Part shown: in pieces, positions 42,161 to 50,481 of the stretch
Numbering within the stretch: position 1 is the first letter of the stretch
Layout: every line of letters begins with the position of its first letter
From: Microbulbifer sp. HZ11
Lineage (GTDB): Bacteria; Pseudomonadota; Gammaproteobacteria; Pseudomonadales; Cellvibrionaceae
Reading direction: 5' to 3'
DNA: 64,000 bases
Assembly: GCF_000708675.1 (NCBI RefSeq)
Contig: NZ_JELR01000002.1
Coordinates: 1,752,228-1,816,227 of the forward strand
Notes under the pieces: generated by a model
What the model saw: the letters and a program-made list of their open reading frames with translations, nothing else
Databases searched by the model: none
Told to the model about the DNA's origin: nothing
Made by a program: the position numbers and the translations under genes

Positions 42161-44083
42161 CTATTTTTCGAAGTAGGTATACCCACTCATGCTTGCCGTG
42201 TAAGTGTGCAGAATATCCTTGCGCTGCTGCGCGGTAATGCGTTTCTCTTTTACCGCGCGCTCCGCCAGCTTGCGGAAGCGCTCGAACAGGTCTTGCGGCG
42301 AGTACTCCACGTAGCTCAGTACATCGGCAATGCTGTCCCCGTGAATTTCACGGCTGTAATCCACGCTGCCGTCTTCTTCAATACGCACACTCACCACATT
42401 GGTATCACCGAACAGGTTGTGCAGGTCGCCCAGGGTTTCCTGATAGGCGCCCACCAGGAAGGTGCCGAGAATGTACTCTTCACCTTCCTTCAGTGCGTGC
42501 AGTGGCAGTGTCTTGCGCACATCCTGGCGATCGATAAAGCGGTCGATCTTGCCGTCGCAATCACAGGTGATGTCCGCGATGATCGCCGAACGGGTCGGCG
42601 CTTCATCCAGGCGGTGCACCGGCACCAGCGGGAACAACTGGTCGATGGCCCAGATGTCCGGCAGGGACTGGAACACACTCACGTTCGCGTAATAAATGTC
42701 GGACAGCACCTCAGGCAGTGCCTGCAGATCCACCGGCACCTGCTCCACTTCGTCCAGCAGCTTGCGGATCTTCTGCGCACACTGCAGGAACAGGTTCTCC
42801 GCCAGCGCGCGGTCCCGCAGGCTTACCTGGCCGTGCAGGTAGAGTGCGCGGATCTCGTCGCGGTAGTAGAGGCCGTCGTTGTAACTCTCCTGGAGATTCC
42901 TAGGCGTTACGCTTTGCAGCGCGTGCTGCAGATTTTTCAGCATCGGGTGCGCGTCGTCGCCGATCTGGTCTTCCTCCAGTTCGATAGGCTCGAAGCTGGT
43001 GGTGTCCAGAATATTGAACAGCAATACCGACGAATAGGCTACCGTGGCACGGCCGGACTCGGTAATGATTACCGGGTGTTCCACGCCCTCACTGTCTAGG
43101 GTGCCCATGATGGCTTCCACCACGTCCACACAGTACTCGTCCAGGGAGTAGTTCTTGGAGTGGGTATAGTTGGTTTTGGAGCCGTCATAGTCCACCGCCA
43201 GGCCGCCCCCCAGGTCCAGGTAACCCATGGCTGCGCCCTCTTCCACCAGATCCGCGTAGTAGCGGCAGGCTTCCAGCACGCCGGTACGGATGTCGCGGAT
43301 ATTCGGCACCTGTGAACCCAGGTGGTAGTGCAGCAGCTTCAGGCAGTGCAGCATATTGTGATCGCGCAGCTTGTCGACCATCGCGATCAGATCGTTACTG
43401 CCGAGGCCAAAGATACTGCGGTCGCCGCTGGTGGCATTCCAGTAGCCGCCCACCTTGCTCGCCAGTTTTACCCGCACGCCGATATTGGGCTCGACCTTCT
43501 CGCGCTCGGCACAGTGGATGATGGTATCCACTTCCGAGGGGGTTTCCACCACGAAGAATACCTGCACGCCGAGTCGCTGGGCCTGCAGGCCCAGGTTGAT
43601 GAACTCTTCATCCTTGTAGCCGTTGCACACGATCAGCGCGTCGGTGTTGTCGAGGATCGACAGCGCCGCGATCAGCTCCGCCTTGCTGCCCGCTTCCAGC
43701 CCGTGGCCGAACTGACGACCGGCCTTGGCGATCTCTTCGATCACCTGGCACTGCTGATTCACCTTGATCGGAAATACGCCGCGGAACACATTCTTGTAGC
43801 CGCTGCTCTCGATGGCGCTGCGGAAAGAGTTGTTGATGCGCGCGATCTGCGCGTCCAGCAGGTTCTCAAAGCGTACCAGCAGGGGCATGCCAAGGCCGCG
43901 CTCGGTGGCGCCACGGGCGATATCCAGCAGGGAAACGGCATGCAAATCACCGGCTTCGTTTTTCACTTCCACGGTGATTTCGCCGGACTGGTTCAAATTG
44001 AAGTACCCGGCACCCCAGTTGCGGATGCCGTAGAGATCTGCGGAGTCGTCGCAGGTCCAGTTTTCGATTTGTTGCTGTTTCAT
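42161..44083 (-). CDS. speA: Biosynthetic arginine decarboxylase
   Basis: SpeA converts arginine to agmatine. The 640-residue protein has the usual length of the PLP group-IV enzyme with ornithine-decarboxylase-type barrel: VFPIKVNQQ holds the PLP Lys near residue 104, YHLGSQVPN, YLDLGGGLAVDY and the C-terminal VSVRIEEDG follow. It starts the polyamine gene row speA, dehydrogenase, nspC, speB, all minus, with repeats in the gaps. A small GGAACC/GGTTCC hairpin (44103-44119) lies in its leader. Confidence 0.96.
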   Translation of the reverse strand: MKQQQIENWTCDDSADLYGIRNWGAGYFNLNQSGEITVEVKNEAGDLHAVSLLDIARGATERGLGMPLLVRFENLLDAQIARINNSFRSAIESSGYKNVFRGVFPIKVNQQCQVIEEIAKAGRQFGHGLEAGSKAELIAALSILDNTDALIVCNGYKDEEFINLGLQAQRLGVQVFFVVETPSEVDTIIHCAEREKVEPNIGVRVKLASKVGGYWNATSGDRSIFGLGSNDLIAMVDKLRDHNMLHCLKLLHYHLGSQVPNIRDIRTGVLEACRYYADLVEEGAAMGYLDLGGGLAVDYDGSKTNYTHSKNYSLDEYCVDVVEAIMGTLDSEGVEHPVIITESGRATVAYSSVLLFNILDTTSFEPIELEEDQIGDDAHPMLKNLQHALQSVTPRNLQESYNDGLYYRDEIRALYLHGQVSLRDRALAENLFLQCAQKIRKLLDEVEQVPVDLQALPEVLSDIYYANVSVFQSLPDIWAIDQLFPLVPVHRLDEAPTRSAIIADITCDCDGKIDRFIDRQDVRKTLPLHALKEGEEYILGTFLVGAYQETLGDLHNLFGDTNVVSVRIEEDGSVDYSREIHGDSIADVLSYVEYSPQDLFERFRKLAERAVKEKRITAQQRKDILHTYTASMSGYTYFEK

Positions 44084-44453
44084 GGCGCCTTTTAAGTTAG
44101 GGGGAACCTCTGGGGTTCCGAAAGCATTCTCCGAGAAGAGTTCCGGGGCTGCCGGTGGTTCATGGAGGAAATCGGGTAACCGTTCGCATGGGCCACTCGG
44201 GGGCGCGAATCTTGGGGCCAGAGTGTGTGGAAAGCAATAACTATAGAAAAGAAATTTGGCCTTTTTTAAAGCTTAAAATTAAATTTTTGTTCGGTTTTTT
44301 AGCAGGAAAATCCATAAGCCTGACGGGGGCGGGAGTTTGGCGTGCGAAGCGTTGTTCCGCGGACAAAAAAAGGCGACTCAAGGGAGTCGCCTGGGTAAAT
44401 AACCGAATATTCATTCGGTTGTTGGGGTTGGATCCTGTGAGTGCTGTTCGCGA
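44084..44453. other. Intergenic region with terminator and speA leader
   Basis: The first part (to about 44150) is the speA leader with a GGAACC/GGTTCC inverted repeat at 44103-44119. The rest is AT-rich near 44250-44310 (runs of T and A), where a promoter for speA could lie, and then the terminator at 44371-44392. I see no gene here. Confidence 0.55.
44365..44392 (-). terminator. Rho-independent terminator
   Basis: AGGCGACTC (44371-44379) and GAGTCGCCT (44384-44392) pair around AAGG, and the minus strand continues into seven T. It ends the 44454-45161 gene. Confidence 0.88.
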
Positions 44454-45161
44454 TCAGATAAAGCCGGGGTTGGCGACCACGTAATAACCGTGACGGGCGC
44501 GGTCCCAGCGGTAGTAGGTGTCGTAGGCCACGTAATAGTTGAAACCGTTAAAGGTGACGCTCACGGCGGTCCCCGGCAGGGTGTGTACAAACGCGCCGAC
44601 CGGTGCCTGTGCTACCACATACCCTACACCGTAAGGGCGATAGAAAATGCCGTCGCTGTAGTAGTAACCCAGGCCGCCGAAGTGAATACTGACGTAGCTG
44701 CGGGGCAGGCGCTTCCAGCGGTAGCCGTAGCCGTAATGACTTGGGCGCCAGCGGTGTTTGTGTGGTCTGTAGTGGGGGCGGTGAGGCTTGTGATGGCCGG
44801 CATAATAGGGCTTACCAGGCTTGTGCGCCGGCCGGCCCGGTTTGTGATCACCGTGCTTGCGGTCGTGGTGACGCTTGTCATGACGGCGGTTGTCTGAGTA
44901 TTGGTGGGCGTCTCGGCGCTCCCTGCTGTGTGTATTCTTGCGGTGGGCTTCACGGACGTGTTGCTGATTTCGTTGACGATTCACAACGTCGCGGCGTTTC
45001 TCCTCGATTTTCCTGATCTTGTTGTGATGCTTCTCACGCTGCTGCTTTACATATTTATCCCGGTGTTCATCGCGGTGATGGCGGTCGTCTCGATCGGCAA
45101 GAGTCGGTGTGGCGGTCAGTAACAGGCCCGCGGCAGCAATGACGGTGATCAGTCTCTTCAT
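44454..45161 (-). CDS. Secreted basic His/Arg-rich protein with DUF6515-like C-terminus
   Basis: I choose the ATG at 45161 (MKRLITVIAAAGLLL) because it gives a signal peptide cleaved after LADR-type site (ATPTLA) and has GGGGAG upstream; the open frame before it has no such features. The mature protein has about 90 residues rich in Lys, Arg, His and Glu, likely coiled or unstructured, then a HKPGRP-type stretch, then Tyr-rich strands (YYYSDGIFYRPYGVGYVV and a final YYVVANPGF) resembling 37216-37869. Function is unknown. A strong terminator follows. Confidence 0.78.
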   Translation of the reverse strand: MKRLITVIAAAGLLLTATPTLADRDDRHHRDEHRDKYVKQQREKHHNKIRKIEEKRRDVVNRQRNQQHVREAHRKNTHSRERRDAHQYSDNRRHDKRHHDRKHGDHKPGRPAHKPGKPYYAGHHKPHRPHYRPHKHRWRPSHYGYGYRWKRLPRSYVSIHFGGLGYYYSDGIFYRPYGVGYVVAQAPVGAFVHTLPGTAVSVTFNGFNYYVAYDTYYRWDRARHGYYVVANPGFI

Positions 45162-45397
45162 GGTCGCTCTCCCCAGCCGCCGGGGCGACTGTCTTGTGCC
45201 CCTGGAGGGGCTTCTCGATAACTTGGAGAGCAGTTTGCGCTGTGTACACTGAATCCTTCCTGAATCAACGCAGGAATTTTGCCAGTGATGGGAAAAACCG
45301 AATGTGACCAATGGTTTCAACTGGTTCACGTCATTTGTTCCCATGGGCGCAGGGGGGTAATATGCCGCCCGTGTATACCTCTGGCGGAACACCGTTA

Positions 45398-46246
45398 ATG
45401 CAAGTTTTTCACCATGTGGCCAGCCTGCGTCAAGCGCTGGCCGAGGCCCGTCGCGATGGCAAGAGCATCGGCTTCGTGCCCACCATGGGCAACCTCCACG
45501 ATGCCCATATTGAACTGGTCAACCTGGCGCATCAGCACTGTGACGTGGTGGTGGTTTCCATCTTCGTCAACCGCCTGCAGTTCGGCCTGAACGAGGACTG
45601 GGATAAATACCCTCGTACCATGCAGGAAGACATGGCCAGGTTGCGTGCCGCCAATTGTGACTACCTGTTCCATCCGGAAGAAGCAGAAATCTATCCCAAT
45701 GGTATGGATCAGCAGACCAAGGTGATCTGCCCGGCGATGACCGATGTGCTGTGCGGCGCGAGCCGTCCCGGTCACTTCGAGGGCGTGACCACCGTGGTGG
45801 CCAAGCTCTTCAATATCGTGCAGCCGGACAAGGCGGTGTTCGGTGTCAAGGACTTCCAGCAGCTGGCGGTGATCCGCCGTATGGTGGAGGATCTGTGCAT
45901 TCCGGTGGAGATTGTCGCGGCGCCGGTACACCGGGAAGACGACGGCCTGGCGATGAGTTCGCGCAATGGTTACCTCACCGAGGAAGAGCGCCCGAAGGTG
46001 GCGATCCTGAATCAGTCGCTGAACTGGGTGAGCAACGAAATTAAAAACGGTCGCAAGGATTTTCCGGCCCTGGAGGAAGAGGCGCGAGCAAAAATTCAGG
46101 AAGCGGGCTTCAAGGTGGATTACTTCTCCATCTGCAACAGCAAGGATCTGCAGCCCGCGGCCCACGATGACTGCGAGATCACCATCCTGGGTGCCATGTA
46201 CACCAGTGGTGCGCGGTTGATCGACAATGTTTCGTTGAGTGTTTAA
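45398..46246 (+). CDS. panC: Pantothenate synthetase
   Basis: PanC joins pantoate and beta-alanine using ATP. The start at 45398 gives 282 residues, the normal length; upstream codons in frame lack support. [14 protein letters not shown] is the nucleotide-binding motif, in which the usual HxGH Gly is Ala, and FVNRLQFG replaces the usual [19 protein letters not shown] and SSRNGYL are conserved, but the usual GEKD is GVKD. These changes suggest a diverged form that may still work. panD follows 47 bases on; panB is absent here. Confidence 0.88.
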   Translation: MQVFHHVASLRQALAEARRDGKSIGFVPTMGNLHDAHIELVNLAHQHCDVVVVSIFVNRLQFGLNEDWDKYPRTMQEDMARLRAANCDYLFHPEEAEIYPNGMDQQTKVICPAMTDVLCGASRPGHFEGVTTVVAKLFNIVQPDKAVFGVKDFQQLAVIRRMVEDLCIPVEIVAAPVHREDDGLAMSSRNGYLTEEERPKVAILNQSLNWVSNEIKNGRKDFPALEEEARAKIQEAGFKVDYFSICNSKDLQPAAHDDCEITILGAMYTSGARLIDNVSLSV

Positions 46247-46293
46247 AGAGTTGGTAGTTGAAATTTGGTAGTTGGAATAATAGGAGTCTGGTT

Positions 46294-46683
46294 ATGCAAA
46301 TCGAGATGCTGAAGGGCAAGCTGCATATGGCGGCGGTGACCCAGGCGGAGCTCTGGTATGACGGCTCCTGCGCGATTGATGAAGATCTGGTGGAGCTGGC
46401 CGGGCTGCGCGAGTTTGAGAAAATCGATATTTACAATGTTTCCAATGGGGAACGCTTCCACACTTATGTGATTCTCGCGGAGCGTGGTTCCGGGATTATT
46501 TCCATGAATGGTGCCGCCGCCCGCCGGGTGCAGGTTGGTGACCGAATCATCATCGCTGCCTATGCGCAGATGTCTGAATCCGAAGCGGATTCCTTTAAGC
46601 CCAAGCTGGTTTATCTGGATGAGCAGAATCGGGTTGAGCGCAGTACGAATACAATTCCTGTGCAGCGGCCAGAATTGGTTTAA
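46294..46683 (+). CDS. panD: Aspartate 1-decarboxylase
   Basis: PanD makes beta-alanine from aspartate and is cleaved from a precursor at a Gly-Ser bond, giving a pyruvoyl group. The cleavage site here is WYDGSCAID with Ser25 as the future pyruvoyl. The start [16 protein letters not shown] matches the family, with TAGGAG before it; TIPVQRPEL at the end is slightly long. 129 residues is normal. It forms an operon with panC and supplies its second substrate. Confidence 0.93.
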   Translation: MQIEMLKGKLHMAAVTQAELWYDGSCAIDEDLVELAGLREFEKIDIYNVSNGERFHTYVILAERGSGIISMNGAAARRVQVGDRIIIAAYAQMSESEADSFKPKLVYLDEQNRVERSTNTIPVQRPELV

Positions 46684-46832
46684 ATTCCCAGAGTATAAGC
46701 AGAAATTATGCTGGTCGAACCCGGCAAGCACAGCAGGGGAGCCGACATTGCTCTTACCGGAGCTGAACCTCTGGCTCCGGATTGCCAGGTCGAAAGTTTG
46801 TCAGTAGTATCATCGAAAAAAGAAGCGATGAA

Positions 46833-47753
46833 ATGCTCGATAGACACCCCCCGCTCAATGCCATGTTGTGCTTTGTCAGCGCAGCGCGCACGCTCAACTT
46901 CAGCCGCTCGGCAGAGAATTTGTGTGTTACCCGATCGGCGATTAGCCGGCAAATCCGCTGTCTGGAAGAGTTCCTCGGGCTTCGATTATTCGAACGCAGC
47001 AACAAGAACCTGGCGCTGACGGCGGCCGGTGCCGAATACTTCGAAGCAGTAGCCCCCCTGTTTGCAGAGCTGAAAGCTGCAACCGACCGATTGGTCACCG
47101 GGCGCGCCGAGCAAAGTTTTCGCCTGAATGTGTCGGCCACCTTTAACGCCATGTGGCTGATGAGCCGCTTATCCAGCCTCGAAGCACTATCTCCCGGCTT
47201 TTCAATTTCCTTTATTACAAACAATGTCGATGCCAGCTACCCGGCACTGGATCTTGATGGATCTATGGACGCTGCCATCCGCCTGGGCAAAGGCGAATGG
47301 CAGGATTGCCAGTTCGACAAATTATTTGATATTCCCATTCAGATTATGGGCGCGCCGAAGTTACTTGGTGGCACGGCGCCCTTTGAAGATTTGGAATCGC
47401 TGGCTGAATTCGACTGGCTCCATTACAAGCATCTCCCGGATCTGTGGTCGCAGTGGCTCACCGCAGCAGGCGTGCCGCAATTGAAGTCCAAAAAGCGCAA
47501 TATCATCCTGGATAATGTCGCCGTTGCCTCGCAGGCCGCCGCCGATGGCTTGGGGCTGATTCCCATGTATATGCCTCTGACGGCGCCATTGATTGCGGAT
47601 GGAAGAGTGGCGTGCGCGCACAATTTTGCCATGCTGAAAGAGGAGTCTTATTACCTGCTGTATTCAAAGAACTCTGCCAAAAACCCGGCGATCGAATTTT
47701 TCCGGAATTGGTTGCTTAACGAAGTGAAAAAGTCAGAAGACACTCTTCTGTAG
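46833..47753 (+). CDS. LysR-family transcriptional regulator (first of two paralogues)
   Basis: The 306-residue protein starts with a GcvA-type DNA-binding region (DRHPPLNAMLCFVSAARTLNFSRSAENLCVTRSAISRQIRCLE) and continues with the effector-binding fold. The start ATG at 46833 gives the typical first residues; the frame reaches further up without support. It strongly resembles the regulator at 56218, with matching blocks (SATFN, HYKHLP/YKHLPE LW, GLGLIPMY). The two flank the MFS-alcohol dehydrogenase-receptor-esterase-aldehyde dehydrogenase block, and they probably respond to related effectors. The end is covered by a terminator. Confidence 0.92.
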   Translation: MLDRHPPLNAMLCFVSAARTLNFSRSAENLCVTRSAISRQIRCLEEFLGLRLFERSNKNLALTAAGAEYFEAVAPLFAELKAATDRLVTGRAEQSFRLNVSATFNAMWLMSRLSSLEALSPGFSISFITNNVDASYPALDLDGSMDAAIRLGKGEWQDCQFDKLFDIPIQIMGAPKLLGGTAPFEDLESLAEFDWLHYKHLPDLWSQWLTAAGVPQLKSKKRNIILDNVAVASQAAADGLGLIPMYMPLTAPLIADGRVACAHNFAMLKEESYYLLYSKNSAKNPAIEFFRNWLLNEVKKSEDTLL

Positions 47754-47769
47754 TGTCTTCTGATTTTTT
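47733..47769 (+). terminator. Rho-independent terminator
   Basis: TCAGAAGACACT and AGTGTCTTCTGA form a 12-bp stem followed by T6. It overlaps the last codons of the LysR gene. Confidence 0.92.
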
Positions 47770-47827
47770 ACGGCTGTCTTTGCAAATTCTCTTTCTCAAT
47801 TGCGTGAAAAATAAATAATCGGTGCGT

Positions 47828-49180
47828 TTATACTGTCTCACTTTTTGTGAGACTCGCACGGTAGTGTGGCAGCGCTCGCCATAGCAGTAACGCGGAAATG
47901 GTGAGTGCGCACCCCGGTGCGAGCACCAATGAATAGCGCAGCAAGCTCGGGTCTTGAAACAGGAAATCCGTCGCCAACGCAATGCTCAGTGGCCCCAGTC
48001 CCAGCCCAATAATGTTTACCACAAACAGGTACAGCGCAGATATCTGTCCGCGCATTCTGGCGGGCACCACTTCCTGAATGGCCGCGGGCCCCAGTCCCAT
48101 CATGAAATTGGTGAAGAATGTGGATACCGAGAGCAGTATCAATACGCCCGTAAGTGTCGGCATCAGCGGATAGAGAAGCGTTGGTGCCAGCCCCAGCAGT
48201 GCTGCGAATAGCGCTGTGCGCGGCTTCCCGTCTCGCCACCCCCGTTGCCCCATCCAATCTGCAATGCGCCCACCGCAGACAACACCCGCCGAGCCAAAGA
48301 ATAAAACGATCAGGCCAAAGGCAAGGCCAGCCTCGGCAAAGCCCAATTGATGGCTGCGAATGAGAAAGCTGGGTACCCACGCCACAGAACCGTAGCCCGC
48401 CAGCGATGCCAGCGCAGCGGCGAGAATCAGCAGCGTCAGGGTGCGGCGGTTCTGTCTTAGAAACTGCCAGACTTCTGTCAGAGGTATCGCGGTACCCGTC
48501 CCACCGGTACGGCGTGGCTCGCGCAGTGCGAGAACAAACGGGACCAGCAGCAGGCCAGGCAGGCCGACCGCGAGAAACACCAGCTGCCAGGAGCGGACTT
48601 CCCCGATGAGCGGAACCACAACACTATCAATGTTCACGGCCCAGGCCACGACGCCGCCACCGACAATCAACGCCAGCCCGCCGCCGATATAAATTCCCAT
48701 TGAATAAACCCCAATCGCCGCAGCCAGATTCTTGCGATCCACGCTGTCGGCGATCAGGGAGTATGCGGCGGGAGACAGGGAGGCTTCGCCAACGCCAACA
48801 CCCATGCGCGCGACGAACAATTGCCAGTATTGGCCCGCCAGGCCGCAGGCAGCGGTGGCGAGGCTCCACAGGGTCAAGCCAGTCGCAATAAGCCCGCGCC
48901 GGCTTACGGTATCGGCAAGGCGCCCCATCGGCAGGCCCAGGATGGTGTAGAACAACGCGAATGACAGGCCCTGCAGCAAGCTCACCTGGGTGTCGGATAT
49001 TCCCAGGTCGCGTTTCATTGGTTCCACCAACAGGCTGAGAATCTGGCGGTCAATAAATGAGAAGGTGTAGGCAACCAACAGTACGCCGATGACGTACCAG
49101 GCATAGCGACCGGATTTTGCAGCCGCGGCACCGCCAGAGTCAGAGCTGGGCGCAATTGAATTTAAACTCTCAGTCTGCAT
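47828..49180 (-). CDS. MFS transporter, spinster-like
   Basis: The 450-residue inner-membrane protein has twelve predicted helices after a Ser/Ala-rich N-tail. SFIDRQILSLL and LGLPMGRLADTVSRRGLIATGL are spinster-type MFS signatures, and GVGVGEASLSPAAYSLIADS is the fourth-helix region. It follows the iron alcohol dehydrogenase gene by 15 bases on the same strand, so the two share a transcript. Spinster-like carriers of proteobacteria often take up organic acids or aromatic acids. Here an aliphatic hydroxy acid fits the neighbouring enzymes. Confidence 0.9.
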   Translation of the reverse strand: MQTESLNSIAPSSDSGGAAAAKSGRYAWYVIGVLLVAYTFSFIDRQILSLLVEPMKRDLGISDTQVSLLQGLSFALFYTILGLPMGRLADTVSRRGLIATGLTLWSLATAACGLAGQYWQLFVARMGVGVGEASLSPAAYSLIADSVDRKNLAAAIGVYSMGIYIGGGLALIVGGGVVAWAVNIDSVVVPLIGEVRSWQLVFLAVGLPGLLLVPFVLALREPRRTGGTGTAIPLTEVWQFLRQNRRTLTLLILAAALASLAGYGSVAWVPSFLIRSHQLGFAEAGLAFGLIVLFFGSAGVVCGGRIADWMGQRGWRDGKPRTALFAALLGLAPTLLYPLMPTLTGVLILLSVSTFFTNFMMGLGPAAIQEVVPARMRGQISALYLFVVNIIGLGLGPLSIALATDFLFQDPSLLRYSLVLAPGCALTISALLLWRALPHYRASLTKSETV

Positions 49181-49195
49181 TTTTCGGTCTCCGAA

Positions 49196-50356
49196 TTAGT
49201 AGGCGGCGCGGTAAATCATCAGCGCATCGTGTTCTGTAAGTGCCCGCGGATTGTTGACCAGTAGTCTCTCCTGCAGCATGGCATCGTGTGCCAGCCCGCT
49301 GAGGCTGTGTTCCGGAACATTGACCGCACGCAGCTGGTTTGGGAGTTCTAGCTTGGCAATCAGCTGCTCTAGATAATCGATCAGATCGTGACTTCTCTCG
49401 AGGGAATCGGCTCCCGGGTTGTCGTAATCTTCGATCAGGATAGGGGTGAGCTCTGAATACAGTGGCGCAGCCACCGGCAGGTTAAAGCGCATTACATGGG
49501 GCAATACCAGCGAATTACTGAGCCCATGGGGAATATGAAAATGACCGCCGAGTGGATAGGCGAGCGCGTGTACCGCGGCAACCGGCGCATTCGCGAATGC
49601 CTGCCCGGCCAGCAGCGATCCCAGCAGCATAGCGCTGCGCGCTTCCCGGTTTTGCCCATCGTAAACCGCAGTTTCAATATTTCTGCTGAGTAATCTCAGA
49701 GCTTCTCTGGCGAGCATGTCTGAGTAAGGGTTTTTTTTGATTGCACTGGTGTAGGCTTCAATGGCGTGGACCATGGCATCAATACCGGTGGCCGCCGTTA
49801 CGTGCGGCGGCAGGCCGAGAGTCAGATCCGCATCTAGCAGCGCAATATCGGGCAACAGTTTTGGCGAGACCACGCCGGATTTTGTGGTTTCCCCGGTGGT
49901 GATGATGGCAATGGGGGTAACTTCCGAGCCGGTTCCCGCGGTAGTTGGAATCTGAATGAGCGGCAAGCGGTTGCCGCGAATATTGCCTACACCGTAGGCT
50001 TCTTTTAACTGAATCGGTAACCGGCATAGCGCTGCTACGAGTTTGGCGACATCCATCGAGCTGCCGCCACCGAACCCGATGACACCGTCGACTTTATTGT
50101 CCCGAGCAAATTCAATGGCATTCTCCACCACAGACTCTGGCGGGTCCGCAACCACCTCGGTAAATAGCCGGCATTCGATATCGGCCTCGGTCAAAATGGT
50201 CATCGCTGACTGGTGCAGCCCTGCATCCACAAGACCCTGATCCGTTACCATTAAAGCCCGCTCAATTCCCAGGTTCACGCAAAGCTCGCCAAGCCTTGAA
50301 ACGGCGCCGGGCTGGCAGACGATAGAGTTGCACGAGTCAAAGTTAAAGTGCGACAT
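49196..50356 (-). CDS. Iron-containing alcohol dehydrogenase
   Basis: The 386-residue enzyme is a group III dehydrogenase. Visible are GFGGGSSMDVAK (NAD binding, about 98-110), PTTAGTGSEVTP, DAMVHAIEAYTS and the metal-ligand His in HFHIPHGLSNSLVLPHV. The family includes 4-hydroxybutyrate dehydrogenases, 1,3-propanediol and butanol dehydrogenases. With the adjacent aldehyde dehydrogenase of succinate-semialdehyde type, 4-hydroxybutyrate to succinate semialdehyde is a plausible reaction, though not shown by sequence. The gene lies between the TonB receptor and the MFS gene. Confidence 0.9.
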   Translation of the reverse strand: MSHFNFDSCNSIVCQPGAVSRLGELCVNLGIERALMVTDQGLVDAGLHQSAMTILTEADIECRLFTEVVADPPESVVENAIEFARDNKVDGVIGFGGGSSMDVAKLVAALCRLPIQLKEAYGVGNIRGNRLPLIQIPTTAGTGSEVTPIAIITTGETTKSGVVSPKLLPDIALLDADLTLGLPPHVTAATGIDAMVHAIEAYTSAIKKNPYSDMLAREALRLLSRNIETAVYDGQNREARSAMLLGSLLAGQAFANAPVAAVHALAYPLGGHFHIPHGLSNSLVLPHVMRFNLPVAAPLYSELTPILIEDYDNPGADSLERSHDLIDYLEQLIAKLELPNQLRAVNVPEHSLSGLAHDAMLQERLLVNNPRALTEHDALMIYRAAY

Positions 50357-50441
50357 GCGAAATTACCGAATTAAAAAAGCAAGCGATCAATCTTTAACAA
50401 CAAGAATGTCACTTGCGAAAGGGAGTCATTTGGGTTTGCCC

Positions 50442-50471
50442 GTTTCCGGGAAGCTTGTGCTTCCCGGAAAC
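50442..50471. repeat. Inverted repeat downstream of the TonB receptor gene
   Basis: GTTTCCGGGAAG and CTTCCCGGAAAC form a perfect 12-bp stem around six bases, just past the receptor stop on the minus strand. Without a T-tract it may be a processing or weak termination signal between receptor and dehydrogenase genes. Confidence 0.6.
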
Positions 50472-50481
50472 GCGTCGGTGA

